A DNA stretch of 64,000 nt from Streptomyces qinzhouensis. GTDB lineage: Bacteria > Actinomycetota > Actinomycetes > Streptomycetales > Streptomycetaceae. The stretch is taken from assembly GCF_007856155.1 (NCBI RefSeq), contig NZ_CP042266.1, positions 7,254,001-7,318,000 of the forward strand, given 5' to 3'. Position numbers and translations under genes: made by a program. Within the stretch, counting starts at the first letter, position 1. Each line of letters opens with the position of its first letter. Shown piece after piece: positions 49,852-58,749 of this stretch. The notes beneath the pieces were generated by a model, which did not search any database, was not told where the DNA came from, and saw only the letters and a list, made by a program, of their open reading frames with translations.

Positions 49852-50331
49852 TCAGCGGGTGCGTTCGTAGTGGCGGCGGGCTTTCTCACGGTTGCCGCAG
49901 ACGGCCATCGAACACCAGCGGGCACGATTGGCGCGGCTGCGGTCGAGCAGGAACAGCCGGCACTCGTCGTTGGCGCAGGGGCGCAGCCGGCCGGGCAGTT
50001 GCCTCTCGGTGGCGGCCCAGGCGAGAACCACCTCGACGGCCAGCCGGGCGTGCGGGGGAGTCCTGACCGTCCACTGAAGGCCGTCCGTAGTGATCTCCGG
50101 GATCTGGTGGACCCCTTCGAGCAGTGGGCTCAGTGCGGTGGGCGGGCTCTCTCCGTGCACGATGTCCCGCAGGCTGTTCCGTGTCTCCCGCAGCAGCGCC
50201 AGCTCCGCGAGGCTTCCTTCGCCGCCGTGCTCCCGCGCCCAGCGTCTGCCGGTGGCCGGGTCGCCGAGCGCGTCCTGTTCCTTCCCGTTGACCAGCGGCC
50301 TGCTGTTGAGCAGGTCCAGCAGCGTATCCAT
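49852..50331 (-). CDS. CGNR zinc-finger regulator
   Basis: A 159-residue protein with an N-terminal stress-induced/ABATE-like domain and a C-terminal CGNR zinc finger: CANDECRLFLLD, then WCSMAVCGNREKARRHYER. Such proteins are transcriptional regulators of small operons. It is divergent from the hydrolase at 50433 and separated from it by TAACC repeats. Confidence 0.88.
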   Translation of the reverse strand: MDTLLDLLNSRPLVNGKEQDALGDPATGRRWAREHGGEGSLAELALLRETRNSLRDIVHGESPPTALSPLLEGVHQIPEITTDGLQWTVRTPPHARLAVEVVLAWAATERQLPGRLRPCANDECRLFLLDRSRANRARWCSMAVCGNREKARRHYERTR

Positions 50332-50344
50332 CGATCACCTCTCT

Positions 50345-50406
50345 CTAACCGGACAACGTCACTTGACAGGTTAGCTCACCGCGTGCTTGCATGGCGATAG
50401 CTAACC
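50345..50406. promoter_or_regulatory. TAACC repeats and -35 box before the hydrolase
   Basis: CTAACCGG at 50345-50352, GGTTAGC at 50369-50375 and GCTAACC at 50400-50406; the last two form a perfect 7+7 inverted repeat. A consensus TTGACA (-35) lies at 50364-50369 for the plus strand. Likely operator region of the CGNR regulator. Confidence 0.5.
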
Positions 50407-50432
50407 GGATCAAGCGTTCAAAGGGGTTAGAA

Positions 50433-51299
50433 ATGAGCTCGGTGCACCACCGGACCGCCACCGTCGACGGCCACCGGATCTTCTACCGCGAGGCCGGCCC
50501 CGCCGACGCCCCCGCGATCGTCCTGCTGCACGGCTTCCCGACCAGCTCGTTCATGTTCCGCGAACTCATCCCGCTGCTCGCCGGCGATTACCGTGTCATC
50601 GCGCCGGACCACCTCGGCTTCGGCCACTCCGACGCCCCCTCCGCGGGGGAGTTCACCTACACCTTCGACGCCCTCGCCGAACTCACCTCCGGACTGCTCG
50701 CCCAACTGGGCCTGGACCGCTACGCCCTCTACGTCCAGGACTACGGTGCCCCCATCGGATGGCGCCTCGCGCTCAAGCATCCCGAACGGATCTCCGCCCT
50801 CGTCACCCAGAACGGCAACGGCTACGAGGACGGTTTCGTCGAGCCGTTCTGGACCGGTGTCTGGGCCTACGGGGCGAACCCCGGCCCCGACACCGAACCC
50901 GCCGCCCGCGCCGCGCTGAGCCTGGACGCCATCCGTTGGCAGTACGTACACGGCGTGCCCGACCCGAGCCTGGTCAGCCCGGACACCTGGGAGCACGACT
51001 TCGCCCTCGTCTCCCGCGAGGGCAACGACGAGATCCAGCTCGCGCTGATCCGCGACTACCAAAACAACCGCCCGCTCTACCCACTGCTGCACGAGTTCCT
51101 GCGTACCAGCGAGGTCCCGGTGCTCGCCGTATGGGGCCGCAACGACGAGATCTTCGGCCCGGCGGGCGCACAGGCCTTCGCCCGCGACGCCAAGGACGCG
51201 GAGGTCCACCTGATCAACGGCGGCCACTTCCTCCTGGAAAGCCACTTGGACATCGTCGCGGGCTATCTGCGCGGCTTCCTGGGCCGGGTCCTGGGATAA
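50433..51299 (+). CDS. Alpha/beta hydrolase, haloalkane dehalogenase/epoxide hydrolase type
   Basis: A 288-residue enzyme. HGFPTSSFMF near 32 gives the oxyanion hole; the nucleophile is Asp in YVQDYGAPIGW near 103, not Ser; the base is His in GGHFLLES near 264. Asp nucleophiles with V-Q-D-W/Y-G mark dehalogenases and some epoxide hydrolases. ATG 50433 has AAGGGG 7 bases upstream; an earlier ATG (50391) has no site. The substrate is unknown. Confidence 0.88.
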   Translation: MSSVHHRTATVDGHRIFYREAGPADAPAIVLLHGFPTSSFMFRELIPLLAGDYRVIAPDHLGFGHSDAPSAGEFTYTFDALAELTSGLLAQLGLDRYALYVQDYGAPIGWRLALKHPERISALVTQNGNGYEDGFVEPFWTGVWAYGANPGPDTEPAARAALSLDAIRWQYVHGVPDPSLVSPDTWEHDFALVSREGNDEIQLALIRDYQNNRPLYPLLHEFLRTSEVPVLAVWGRNDEIFGPAGAQAFARDAKDAEVHLINGGHFLLESHLDIVAGYLRGFLGRVLG

Positions 51300-51965
51300 C
51301 CAGGGCCGGAAGCACAGCCTGCGCGGACCACCACTCGCGATCCGGTGGAACGCCGGCCGTCCCGGCCGGACCCGCCCGGCGCCGCTGCCCGGTGAGGGGT
51401 TCAGCCACACGACCGCGGTACGGTCGTCCCCCTGCCGCGGTCGCCTCTCGGTCCCTGTGCCGCGGCGTTCGCGATCAACGACGCCGGAGTGATCGCCGGA
51501 TTCGCCGTCGGCACCGACGGCGCCGACAACGCGACGACCTGGCGCGCGACCATCTGGAAGCGCCGACGCCCGCCGCCTCCTCCGCGCAAGCCCCGGCAGG
51601 CGGCGGGTAAGGAATGCCCCCTCGGGCCCCCGGCCCGAATCGGCGTGCCGCGTCCGGTATCAGTCCGCGTGATCGGTGCCAGCACCAGCAGATATTGGCC
51701 AGGCCCCGGTCCCGGTTGGAAGACTTCTCCCCGGGGGCGGGCCGTCCCCGGGCAGCCGGACACCCGTACGGGCTGCCCGGGATCCCCGGCGGGCGGCCGC
51801 ACATCGGCAGGGCCGGAATCGGGACAGGGGAGACGGATATGCGGACACCGGGGGAAAGGCGAGTGAGCTCCCCGCGCCCCCGGCGTTCCCCGCCCGGCGC
51901 ACACTCGGTACTCCGTCGTCGCCGAACCACCGGAACCCGGGTGGGTACGCTGTTAATCTCGTTCC
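51300..51965. other. 666-bp gap with a remnant of a HAF-repeat protein
   Basis: The gap is mostly non-coding. Only 51465-51567 resembles a known family and is listed separately. A -10-like TTAATC lies 8 bases before the LysR start near 51953. Confidence 0.4.
51465..51567 (+). pseudogene. Fragment of an extracellular HAF-repeat protein
   Basis: The plus-strand frame reads AFAINDAGVIAGFAVG and continues to ATTWRATIWKR, close to one HAF repeat (INDAGxxxG...ATLW). There is no start, no signal peptide and no second repeat; the frame then becomes Pro/Arg-rich. It is probably a decayed leftover. Confidence 0.4.
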
Positions 51966-52874
51966 GTGGAGCTCCGGACACTCGAGTACTTCGTCGCGGT
52001 CGCGGAGGAGGGATCCTTCACCAAGGCCGCCGCGCGGTGCCATGTCGTACAGCCCGCGATCAGCCAGCAGATCCAGAATCTGGAACGAGAGCTGGGCGAA
52101 CCGCTGTTCGAGCGGCGTCCGCGGGAAGTCACCCTGACTCCGGGCGGTATCGCGCTGCTGCCGCACGCCCGTGCGTGTCTGGAAGCGGCGGCCGCCGCGA
52201 CCCGGGCCTTCGTGGAGCGCTCCCAACTGCTCGGCGGGTCACTGGCCCTGGGCACCGTCAGCGGACTCCAGGGCACCCGGTTCCCGGCGCTGCTCGGGGA
52301 GTACCACCGGCGTTACCCCGAGGTCACGATCGAAATCGTCTACGCCTCCACCTCGGCCCTGCTGGGCCGGGTCCGGGACGGATCCCTCGACGCCGCGGTG
52401 ATCGCCGGGGGTCTCGACGCCCCACCCGACGGAGTCCGGGCACGTACCCTTCTCCACGATTCGATAGTCGCCGTGCGCCCCTTGTCGGCCCCGGGGCCCG
52501 ACCGCCCTCTCCGGCTGGAGGACGCGGTCCGGGAACCGCTCATCACCTTCGGGCCCGAGAGCGGTATCCATCCCATCATCCGGGACGCGTTCGCCGCACA
52601 CGGGCTCCCCTTCCGGCCGGCCCACCTCATCGACCAGATCCCCTTCCAGATCGCCCTGGTCGCCGAAGGAGTCGGGACCGCTCTCATCCCCCGCTCCAGC
52701 CCCGCGCTCTCCGGCGCCCAGGACGTGGCGGTAGTCCCCCTGGAACCCGCCGTCCGGCTGCGGAAGATCTGCGTCTGGCGGAAGAACCCACCGCCTAACG
52801 CCCCGCTCAAGGCCCTGCTCGACCTCTGGTCCGAGCACGCCGACACGCCCCCGGACCCCGCCACCACTCCCTGA
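51966..52874 (+). CDS. LysR-family transcriptional regulator
   Basis: A 302-residue LTTR: HTH at residues 1-60 (MELRTLEYFVAVAEEGSFTK, CHVVQPAISQQIQNLE) and a periplasmic-binding-like effector domain from about 90. GTG start at 51966 has no ribosome site, while TTAATC ends about 8 bases before it, so the message may be leaderless. It lies 94 bp before the flavin monooxygenase on the same strand and is its probable regulator, although LysR genes are usually divergent from their targets. Confidence 0.9.
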   Translation: MELRTLEYFVAVAEEGSFTKAAARCHVVQPAISQQIQNLERELGEPLFERRPREVTLTPGGIALLPHARACLEAAAAATRAFVERSQLLGGSLALGTVSGLQGTRFPALLGEYHRRYPEVTIEIVYASTSALLGRVRDGSLDAAVIAGGLDAPPDGVRARTLLHDSIVAVRPLSAPGPDRPLRLEDAVREPLITFGPESGIHPIIRDAFAAHGLPFRPAHLIDQIPFQIALVAEGVGTALIPRSSPALSGAQDVAVVPLEPAVRLRKICVWRKNPPPNAPLKALLDLWSEHADTPPDPATTP

Positions 52875-52968
52875 CGGGCCCGTCACTCCCGCCGCAGGGG
52901 TGCGGCAGCCGCACCCTCCCCTGCGGTATCGACGCGACCCATAAAACCCACCCGACAGGGACCATGTC

Positions 52969-54201
52969 ATGCGAGTCATCGTTGCGGGCGGCGGCATAGC
53001 CGGACTGAGCTGCGCCCTGAGTCTGCACGCCGCCGGTTTCGAACCGCGGATTTTCGAGGGCGCCCGGGCCATCGAGGCCGTCGGGGTGGGGATCAACCTG
53101 CTGCCGCACGCCGTCCGGGAACTCTCCGAACTGGGCCTGGCCGAAGAACTCGACCGTATCGCCCTGGCCCCGCGGCGGCTGAGCTACCGCGACCGGGCGG
53201 GCGAGCCGGTATGGGAGGAGCCCCTCGGGCTCGACGCCGGCTACCGCTGGCCGCAGTACTCCGTACACCGCGGGCAGCTGCACCTGATGCTGCTGGCGGC
53301 GGTACGCGATCGCCTCGGCCCGGACGCCGTGCGCACCGGCCTGCGGTTCCAGGATTTCGACGAGACGGGGTCCGGCGTCCGCGCCCGCTTCCTGGACCGG
53401 ACGAACAACAGGTCCGTCACCGAGGAAGCCGGGGTGCTGATCGGCTGCGACGGAATCAACTCCTCGGTCCGCGCCCGGCTCTACCCGGACGAGGGGCCGC
53501 CGAACGGGAACGGCGTCCGGATGTGGCGCGACACCGCACCGTACCCGCATGTCCTCGACGGCCGTTCGATCGTGGTGGCCGGGCACAGCCCGGGGGAGAA
53601 GTTCGTCGTCTACCCGATCGCGGACCCGTCCGCCGCCGGCGACGACGCCCTGCTCAACTGGGTGCTGGAGGTACGGACCGGTCCGCCCGGCGGCTCGGGC
53701 CGCCGGCTCACCGCGGAGGAGGTCCGCGCCGGACTCGGGCCGTGGCGGCTTCCGTGGATCGACCTCGCGGCACTGGCCGAGCGTTCCTTCGAGGTCTTCG
53801 AGTATCCGATGCTCGACCGCGATCCGCTGCCGCGGTGGAGTTTCGGACGGGTCACCCTGCTCGGCGACGCGGCGCACCCGATGTTCCCCATGGGGATGAA
53901 CGGCGGCTCCCAGTCCGTCGTCGACGCCCGGGTACTGGCCTGGTGCCTGGCCCGGGAGACGGACCCCGTGGCAGCGCTGAGCCGTTACGACGCACTGCGC
54001 CGGCCCGCCGTGAACGCACTCGTCCTGGCCAACCGGGAGCTGGGACCCGAAAAGATCATCGCACTGGCCTCGGACCACGGCGGACCGCTGCCCGTCGGCC
54101 GGGCCGAGGACATCGCCCACGACTACCGGGAACTCGCCCAGGCCACCGCGGCCCGGGTCAACACCCACACGTCCTGGACGGTTCCGGGCACCGCCTCGTA
54201 G
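52969..54201 (+). CDS. PhzS-like FAD-dependent monooxygenase
   Basis: A 410-residue class A flavin hydroxylase: GGGIAGLSCALSLHAAGF at the N terminus, GCDGINSSVR near 160 and LLGDAAHPMFPMGMNGGSQS near 298. Long stretches match what I recall of PhzS, the 5-methylphenazine-1-carboxylate 1-monooxygenase of pyocyanin formation: QYSVHRGQLHLMLLAAVRDR and PMLDRDPLP. It should hydroxylate an aromatic ring, with decarboxylation if truly PhzS-like. No phenazine core genes are in the window. Confidence 0.88.
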   Translation: MRVIVAGGGIAGLSCALSLHAAGFEPRIFEGARAIEAVGVGINLLPHAVRELSELGLAEELDRIALAPRRLSYRDRAGEPVWEEPLGLDAGYRWPQYSVHRGQLHLMLLAAVRDRLGPDAVRTGLRFQDFDETGSGVRARFLDRTNNRSVTEEAGVLIGCDGINSSVRARLYPDEGPPNGNGVRMWRDTAPYPHVLDGRSIVVAGHSPGEKFVVYPIADPSAAGDDALLNWVLEVRTGPPGGSGRRLTAEEVRAGLGPWRLPWIDLAALAERSFEVFEYPMLDRDPLPRWSFGRVTLLGDAAHPMFPMGMNGGSQSVVDARVLAWCLARETDPVAALSRYDALRRPAVNALVLANRELGPEKIIALASDHGGPLPVGRAEDIAHDYRELAQATAARVNTHTSWTVPGTAS

Positions 54202-54585
54202 GACCTTGACGCCGGACGAGCGGACCGGACGGCGGGGGACCCTCCGGGTGCCGCCCCTGGCCCGACCGGCGGTGAGCGACCGGTAGGGAACAGGACCCGT
54301 ACGGTCCGGGCGGAGTCGGCCACCGGGCAGCCCCTGCACGAGGTCCCCGCCTTCCGGCAGGCCGACCGGGCCCGGGTGCGGACCGTCCGGGGAAGCCGGC
54401 CCGCACCCACCGCCCGCGGTGCGGGACGGCACGGGACCGTGCACGAGTTGTGCACCGTGTGCAAGCGACGTGCGAACACTCCACGCGCGCACCCTGCCGG
54501 CGGGACAATAAGCGCCGACAGCGGCGAAATGCGGCAGATAGGCCTCTTTGCCGGCTGACGCCACCCTCATGCTCGGGAGAACGCG
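54202..54585. other. 384-bp gap with GTGCA direct repeats before the methyltransferase
   Basis: No gene seen. Direct repeats GTGCA occur at 54439, 54450 and 54459 with GTGCG at 54470 (spacings 11, 9, 11). The same-face spacing resembles binding sites of direct-repeat activators. About 110 bp remains to the start codon. Confidence 0.35.
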
Positions 54586-55428
54586 ATGAGCGACGACCCA
54601 ACCGTCCACCACCCCGCCCCGTCGTCTCTGGACGCCGGCCGGCTCCATGACGAGCAAACCGAGACCCTGGACGGCGCGGCCGTCGACGGGAACATCCACG
54701 TCGGCTACTGGGACAGCGCCGCGGACGACCGCACACTCGACCAGGCCACCGACCGGCTCACCGATCTTGTGGCGGAGCGGCTGGCCGCCGCACCCGGCCG
54801 GCACCTGCTGGACGTCGGCTGCGGAACCGGACGGCCCGCCCTGCGCATCGCCCGGGCCACCGGGGCCCGGGTGTCGGGAATCTCGGTCAGCAACCCGGAT
54901 CTCGACCTCGCCCGGACCCGGGCGGCCGCCACCGCGCTCGCCGACCGGGTGGACTTCCGGTACGCGGACGCCTGCGCACTGCCCTTCGAAACCGCGTCTT
55001 TCGACGGTGCCTGGGCCATCGAGTCCATGATGCACATCAGCGACCGGACCACCGCCCTCACCGAGATCGCCCGGATCCTGCGCCCCGGTAGCCCGCTGGT
55101 CATCACCGATGTGCTGCTCCGCTCGCCGGTGACCGGGGAGACCGCGGATCTGGTCCGCCGGACCTGCCGGGCGTTCCAGTCCCCTTCGCTGCCCGAACCG
55201 GCGGAGCTCCGCACGGCCCTCGACCGCGCCGGTCTGGAGCTGGTGGAGTTCAACGACATCGGAGAACATGTCCGGCGCACCTACCAGGCGTTCGCGGATG
55301 CCTTCGACGATGTCGCACCCTCCGCCGATGACCGCCATCACGAGTTCTTCAGCTTCACCCGCTCCCTTCCCCGGTTCGGTGCGCTCCCGGAGATCGGCTA
55401 TGCCTTCCTGGTCGCCCGCCGTCCGTAG
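54586..55428 (+). CDS. SAM-dependent methyltransferase (EryG/UbiE-like)
   Basis: A 280-residue class I methyltransferase: motif I LDVGCGTG near 75, ISVSNPDLDLA, DACALPFE near 130 and IARILRPGSPLVITD. Small-molecule C-, N- or O-methyltransferase of the EryG/UbiE type; the acceptor cannot be told. AUG 54586 has GGGAGAACGCG upstream. Being downstream of the PhzS-like gene it may act on the hydroxylated product. Confidence 0.88.
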   Translation: MSDDPTVHHPAPSSLDAGRLHDEQTETLDGAAVDGNIHVGYWDSAADDRTLDQATDRLTDLVAERLAAAPGRHLLDVGCGTGRPALRIARATGARVSGISVSNPDLDLARTRAAATALADRVDFRYADACALPFETASFDGAWAIESMMHISDRTTALTEIARILRPGSPLVITDVLLRSPVTGETADLVRRTCRAFQSPSLPEPAELRTALDRAGLELVEFNDIGEHVRRTYQAFADAFDDVAPSADDRHHEFFSFTRSLPRFGALPEIGYAFLVARRP

Positions 55429-55845
55429 TCGACGGGAGGTCACCGAGGTCCGACGCATGGCCGATCCGGCCAATATGCTCGACCGTGAAACGGTCAACGG
55501 TGGCAGAAAATGGATCGTTTAGGGGAGGCGCGTTGATGAAATACCCCGACCGGAGAAGAGCTACCGCACCCGGTCGGCTGCTCGGCGCCCGTCGGGGCAT
55601 TTCCCTCGGCGTATGAGCCGACGTTTTGTCAAGAAGAAGTCGAGACGTCCGAAGCCTTATGCGAACCCCTGTTCCCCCTAGGGGGCCGGATGGTATTGAG
55701 GGTAGAAATGCAGTTGCGATACCCATCGCGATCCGGTACCGATGCGGGCTGATCTCATCTCACCGTCCGGGCCGTTGGACTCTATCACGATTATATGCCC
55801 GACGTGTGTGCCTGTGGATTTATGTGCAGGTGAAATGAGGGAAGA
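55429..55845. promoter_or_regulatory. 417-bp low-GC gap upstream of the sugar cassette
   Basis: No family gene is seen; short frames such as the one starting at 55535 after GGGGAGG are too small to support. Two perfect palindromes are present: GACCGT-GAA-ACGGTC at 55481-55495 and CCCCCTAGGGGG at 55674-55685. The segment 55690-55845 is unusually AT-rich for the window, as expected of a promoter region for the cassette that begins at 55846. Confidence 0.45.
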
Positions 55846-56328
55846 ATGGCCCGCGTGGCCGAGGTTGCCGAACCCCGACCGATGGTAGGCGCGCTGATCC
55901 GCGATCCGTACGACCGGATCTTCGTCCAGCGCCGCTCGGCCGGCCGACGTCTCTTCCCTGAGTGCTGGGACGTCGTCGGTGGGGCCGTGGAGGAAGGGGA
56001 GTCCCTCCTGGACGCGCTCCATCGGGAGATAGCGGAGGAGACCGGGTGGCGGCTGCGCCGTGTTCTTGCCCGGGTGGCACACCAGGAGTGGACGGCGAAC
56101 GGCCTACGGCACATCGAGTCCGATTATGTCGTCGAAGTGGACGGGGACCTCTCCTCGCCCGAACTCGAACGGGACAAGCACACCGAGTTCGCCTGGATAG
56201 CCGCCGAGGAAGTCTCGCTGCTCGACGAGAACGCCCGGCGCGGCGGAAGCACCTTCATCAAGGACGTGGTGACCGCGGCGCACCTCTGGCTCGCCGACGC
56301 CTCCCGGAAGAACCGCGGAGCTCTCTGA
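55846..56328 (+). CDS. NUDIX hydrolase
   Basis: A 160-residue NUDIX protein with the box GAVEEGESLLDALHREIAEE at residues 47-66 followed by TGW, containing all metal-binding Glu. It probably hydrolyses a nucleoside diphosphate derivative. In this cassette it could clear or activate an NDP-linked intermediate (inference). ATG 55846 follows AGGGAAGA. Confidence 0.92.
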   Translation: MARVAEVAEPRPMVGALIRDPYDRIFVQRRSAGRRLFPECWDVVGGAVEEGESLLDALHREIAEETGWRLRRVLARVAHQEWTANGLRHIESDYVVEVDGDLSSPELERDKHTEFAWIAAEEVSLLDENARRGGSTFIKDVVTAAHLWLADASRKNRGAL

Positions 56329-56424
56329 GCCGCCCGCGGCCAAGAGCCCGTTCGGGATGTCCAAGAGCATTTCCCGGCTGCCCGCACCATCCTCAAATGA
56401 CCTTCCGCGAGGGGGATTTTCCGC

Positions 56425-57447
56425 ATGCCCGGTGAAAGGCTGAAGAACATGAATCCGCGACCACGCGTGCTGGTGGTCGGATTCGCCGGACATCAAGGAA
56501 AGGAATATCTGCCGATCGTACGGGAGAGTGCGGATATCGTCGGCGGGGTCGACCCCGCCCCGGCGGCCCCATCGCTCGCCGACCAGTGGGGATTTCCGCA
56601 CTACGACATCCTCGGTGAAGCACTCGAGAAAGTCGACTTCGATGCCGCCGTGGTCACCGTGCCGCACAGTGAACACTTCCCGGTCTGTGCGAAACTCCTG
56701 ACGCACGGCAGGCACGTCATCAAGGAAAAGCCGTTCGCCGTCACCGAGCAGGAAGCCCGGCAGCTCATACACCTGGCGCAACGGGCCGACCGCAGCGTCT
56801 TCACGCTGCTGCAACGGAACTTCGACCCCGTGTTCCGGTTCGCCCAGGAGAACCTCGCGCGGATCGGTGAACCCTACTGGTTCTCCTACGACTACCACTT
56901 CAACCTGGCACATCAGAGCACGGGCTGGCGCGCCTCCAAGGAGCAGGCGATGGGCGGTGTGCTCCTCGATATGGGCTACCACCTCATCGATGTGCTCAGC
57001 GGAATGTTCCCCGAACCCGAACCCCCTCGAGTGCACTCCGCGTTCGTACACCACTACGAGGAGATGCGGGATCGCCGACTGGAGGATCTCGTCAGCCTCA
57101 TGTGCCGCTATCCCTCAACAGGGCTCGTCGGCTCGCTGCGCATCTCACGCCATAACTACGAGAAGACCGAACACCTCTGCGTGCTCGGTACGGAGGGCGC
57201 GCTGAACATCGTCCCCGGGGTCGCCGTACTGCACTCCACCGGAGGGCTGCCGTTGGAGCGCCGCACCTGGGAAGGCCCCAAGACCGACACCGTGCGTTCC
57301 ATGATCGCCCACCATCTGGGGCACCTGGACGACCGCTACTACCGCCAGGACCACATCCAGCGTCAACTCACCGTCGTCCGCACGATCGACGGGATCTACC
57401 AGGACCGGTCACGCGAGCGGAACGAGCTCGCCGACCGGTGCGCCTGA
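56425..57447 (+). CDS. Gfo/Idh/MocA-family NAD(P)-dependent dehydrogenase
   Basis: A 340-residue sugar or cyclitol oxidoreductase. The N-terminal Rossmann motif is GFAGHQG (G-x2-G-x2-G), and the family signature EKPFAV lies near residue 101 with a mixed C-terminal half (WYFSYDYHFN, GGVLLDMGYHLID, the catalytic His region). Members oxidise a hydroxyl of a sugar, inositol or sugar phosphate to a ketone. It begins 12 bp before the aminotransferase in the same operon, so the pair is probably oxidise-then-aminate. ATG 56425 has GAGGGGGA 8 bases upstream; ATG 56449 with GAAAGG 9 bases upstream is an equally good start. Confidence 0.88.
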   Translation: MPGERLKNMNPRPRVLVVGFAGHQGKEYLPIVRESADIVGGVDPAPAAPSLADQWGFPHYDILGEALEKVDFDAAVVTVPHSEHFPVCAKLLTHGRHVIKEKPFAVTEQEARQLIHLAQRADRSVFTLLQRNFDPVFRFAQENLARIGEPYWFSYDYHFNLAHQSTGWRASKEQAMGGVLLDMGYHLIDVLSGMFPEPEPPRVHSAFVHHYEEMRDRRLEDLVSLMCRYPSTGLVGSLRISRHNYEKTEHLCVLGTEGALNIVPGVAVLHSTGGLPLERRTWEGPKTDTVRSMIAHHLGHLDDRYYRQDHIQRQLTVVRTIDGIYQDRSRERNELADRCA

Positions 57448-57459
57448 CCGGAAGGACCC

Positions 57460-58749
57460 ATGACCAGCGCCGAACAACTCGCCCTCCTCGGAGGCGCCCC
57501 CGCCGTCGAACAGCCGCTGCCGCACGAGGTCTGGCCACCCCCCGCCGAGCCGGCGGAACTGTCCGAACTGGCCGAACAGCGGAACACCGACATCTCCATC
57601 AAGGGCAACAGCGGACCCATCGGCCAACTCGAGACCGACTTCCTCGCCTTTCTGAACGGCGGAGCTCGCTTCGCCGTCACCTTCAACTCCGGCACCAGCG
57701 CCCTCCTCGCCGCCTACTTCGCGCTCGGTGTGCGCGAAGGCGTGGACGTCGTGGGACCGGCACTCACCTACCATGCGGCGCTGAGTCCCGTCTTCGCGCT
57801 CCGCGGTGACGTGGTCCTGGCCGATATCGACCCCGACACCCGTGGTCTGGACCCCAAAGCACTTCAGGCCGCGCTCACCGAACACACCAAGGTCATCACG
57901 GTCGTCCACCAGTGGGGCCACCCCTGCGACATGGACGCGATCCTCCGGATCGCCGAACGAAACGGGCTGCGCGTACTGGAGGACTGCTCCCACGCCCATG
58001 GCAGCCACTACAAGGGCAAGCCCGTCGGCACCTTCGGCGACGCCGCCGTCTTCTCCCTCCAGGCCAACAAGGCCGTCTACGCGGGGGAGGGCGGCATCCT
58101 CGTCACGAGCGACCCCGGGGTGCACGACCGCGCCACTCTCCTCGGGCACTACCGGGACCGCTCCCGGGACACCGTCATCGACGAGGACCTGCGTGCGCAC
58201 TGGGTCACCGGCTTCGGGCTCAAGCTGCGTATGTCGCCGTTCAACGCCATCGTCGCCCGGCACGCGCTCGCGGCGTTCCCGGCCCGCAAGGAAGCCCGCC
58301 ACCGCTGTCTGCGCCACTTGGGCGCGCAACTCGGTGACGTGACCTATCTGGAGCCGGTACACGTCGCCGACCATGTCGACATGGGTGCCTGGTACGGCTA
58401 CAAACCGCTCTACCGGCCGGCGGAACTGGGCGGCGTCCCGCGCTCCGTACTCATCGAGGCGCTGCGTGCCGAAGGCATGGAGGTGGGCGCCCCCTCCGGC
58501 CCCCGGCTGTCGACCCTGCCGCTCTACGCCCACCCGGAGAACCCTCTCTTCCCCGGCGTGCCGAAGAAGGGCATCGCACCCGGGACCGGCTCGCACGCCG
58601 AATACGTCGAGCAGCACGCGCTGTCCCTGCCCACCTTCACCAACTGGCCCGAGGACACGACGCTCATCGACCAGTACGCCGAAGCCTTCCGCAAGATCGG
58701 TCGGCACCGTGAAGCACTCGTGCGGTACGCGGCCGGCCCGTCCCGATGA
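57460..58749 (+). CDS. DegT/DnrJ/EryC1-family sugar or cyclitol aminotransferase
   Basis: A 429-residue PLP enzyme with LALLGGAPAVEQ at the N terminus (as in scyllo-inosose and AHBA-type aminotransferases), GTSALLAAYFALG, HTKVITVVHQWGHPCDMDA, VLEDCSHAHGS and the Schiff-base Lys in LQANKAVYAGEGG near 203. It aminates a ketone produced by a partner dehydrogenase, here the Gfo/Idh enzyme. The extended form (429 rather than about 370 residues) includes a C-terminal part with LYAHPENPLFPG. Start follows GGAAGGA; the stop overlaps the next gene (ATGA). Confidence 0.9.
   Translation: MTSAEQLALLGGAPAVEQPLPHEVWPPPAEPAELSELAEQRNTDISIKGNSGPIGQLETDFLAFLNGGARFAVTFNSGTSALLAAYFALGVREGVDVVGPALTYHAALSPVFALRGDVVLADIDPDTRGLDPKALQAALTEHTKVITVVHQWGHPCDMDAILRIAERNGLRVLEDCSHAHGSHYKGKPVGTFGDAAVFSLQANKAVYAGEGGILVTSDPGVHDRATLLGHYRDRSRDTVIDEDLRAHWVTGFGLKLRMSPFNAIVARHALAAFPARKEARHRCLRHLGAQLGDVTYLEPVHVADHVDMGAWYGYKPLYRPAELGGVPRSVLIEALRAEGMEVGAPSGPRLSTLPLYAHPENPLFPGVPKKGIAPGTGSHAEYVEQHALSLPTFTNWPEDTTLIDQYAEAFRKIGRHREALVRYAAGPSR

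Noticed and set aside
55535..55616. Small plus-strand ORF of about 26 codons after GGGGAGG
   Set aside because: Good ribosome site, but the product is short, Arg-rich and without recognisable features; insufficient support to call a gene.
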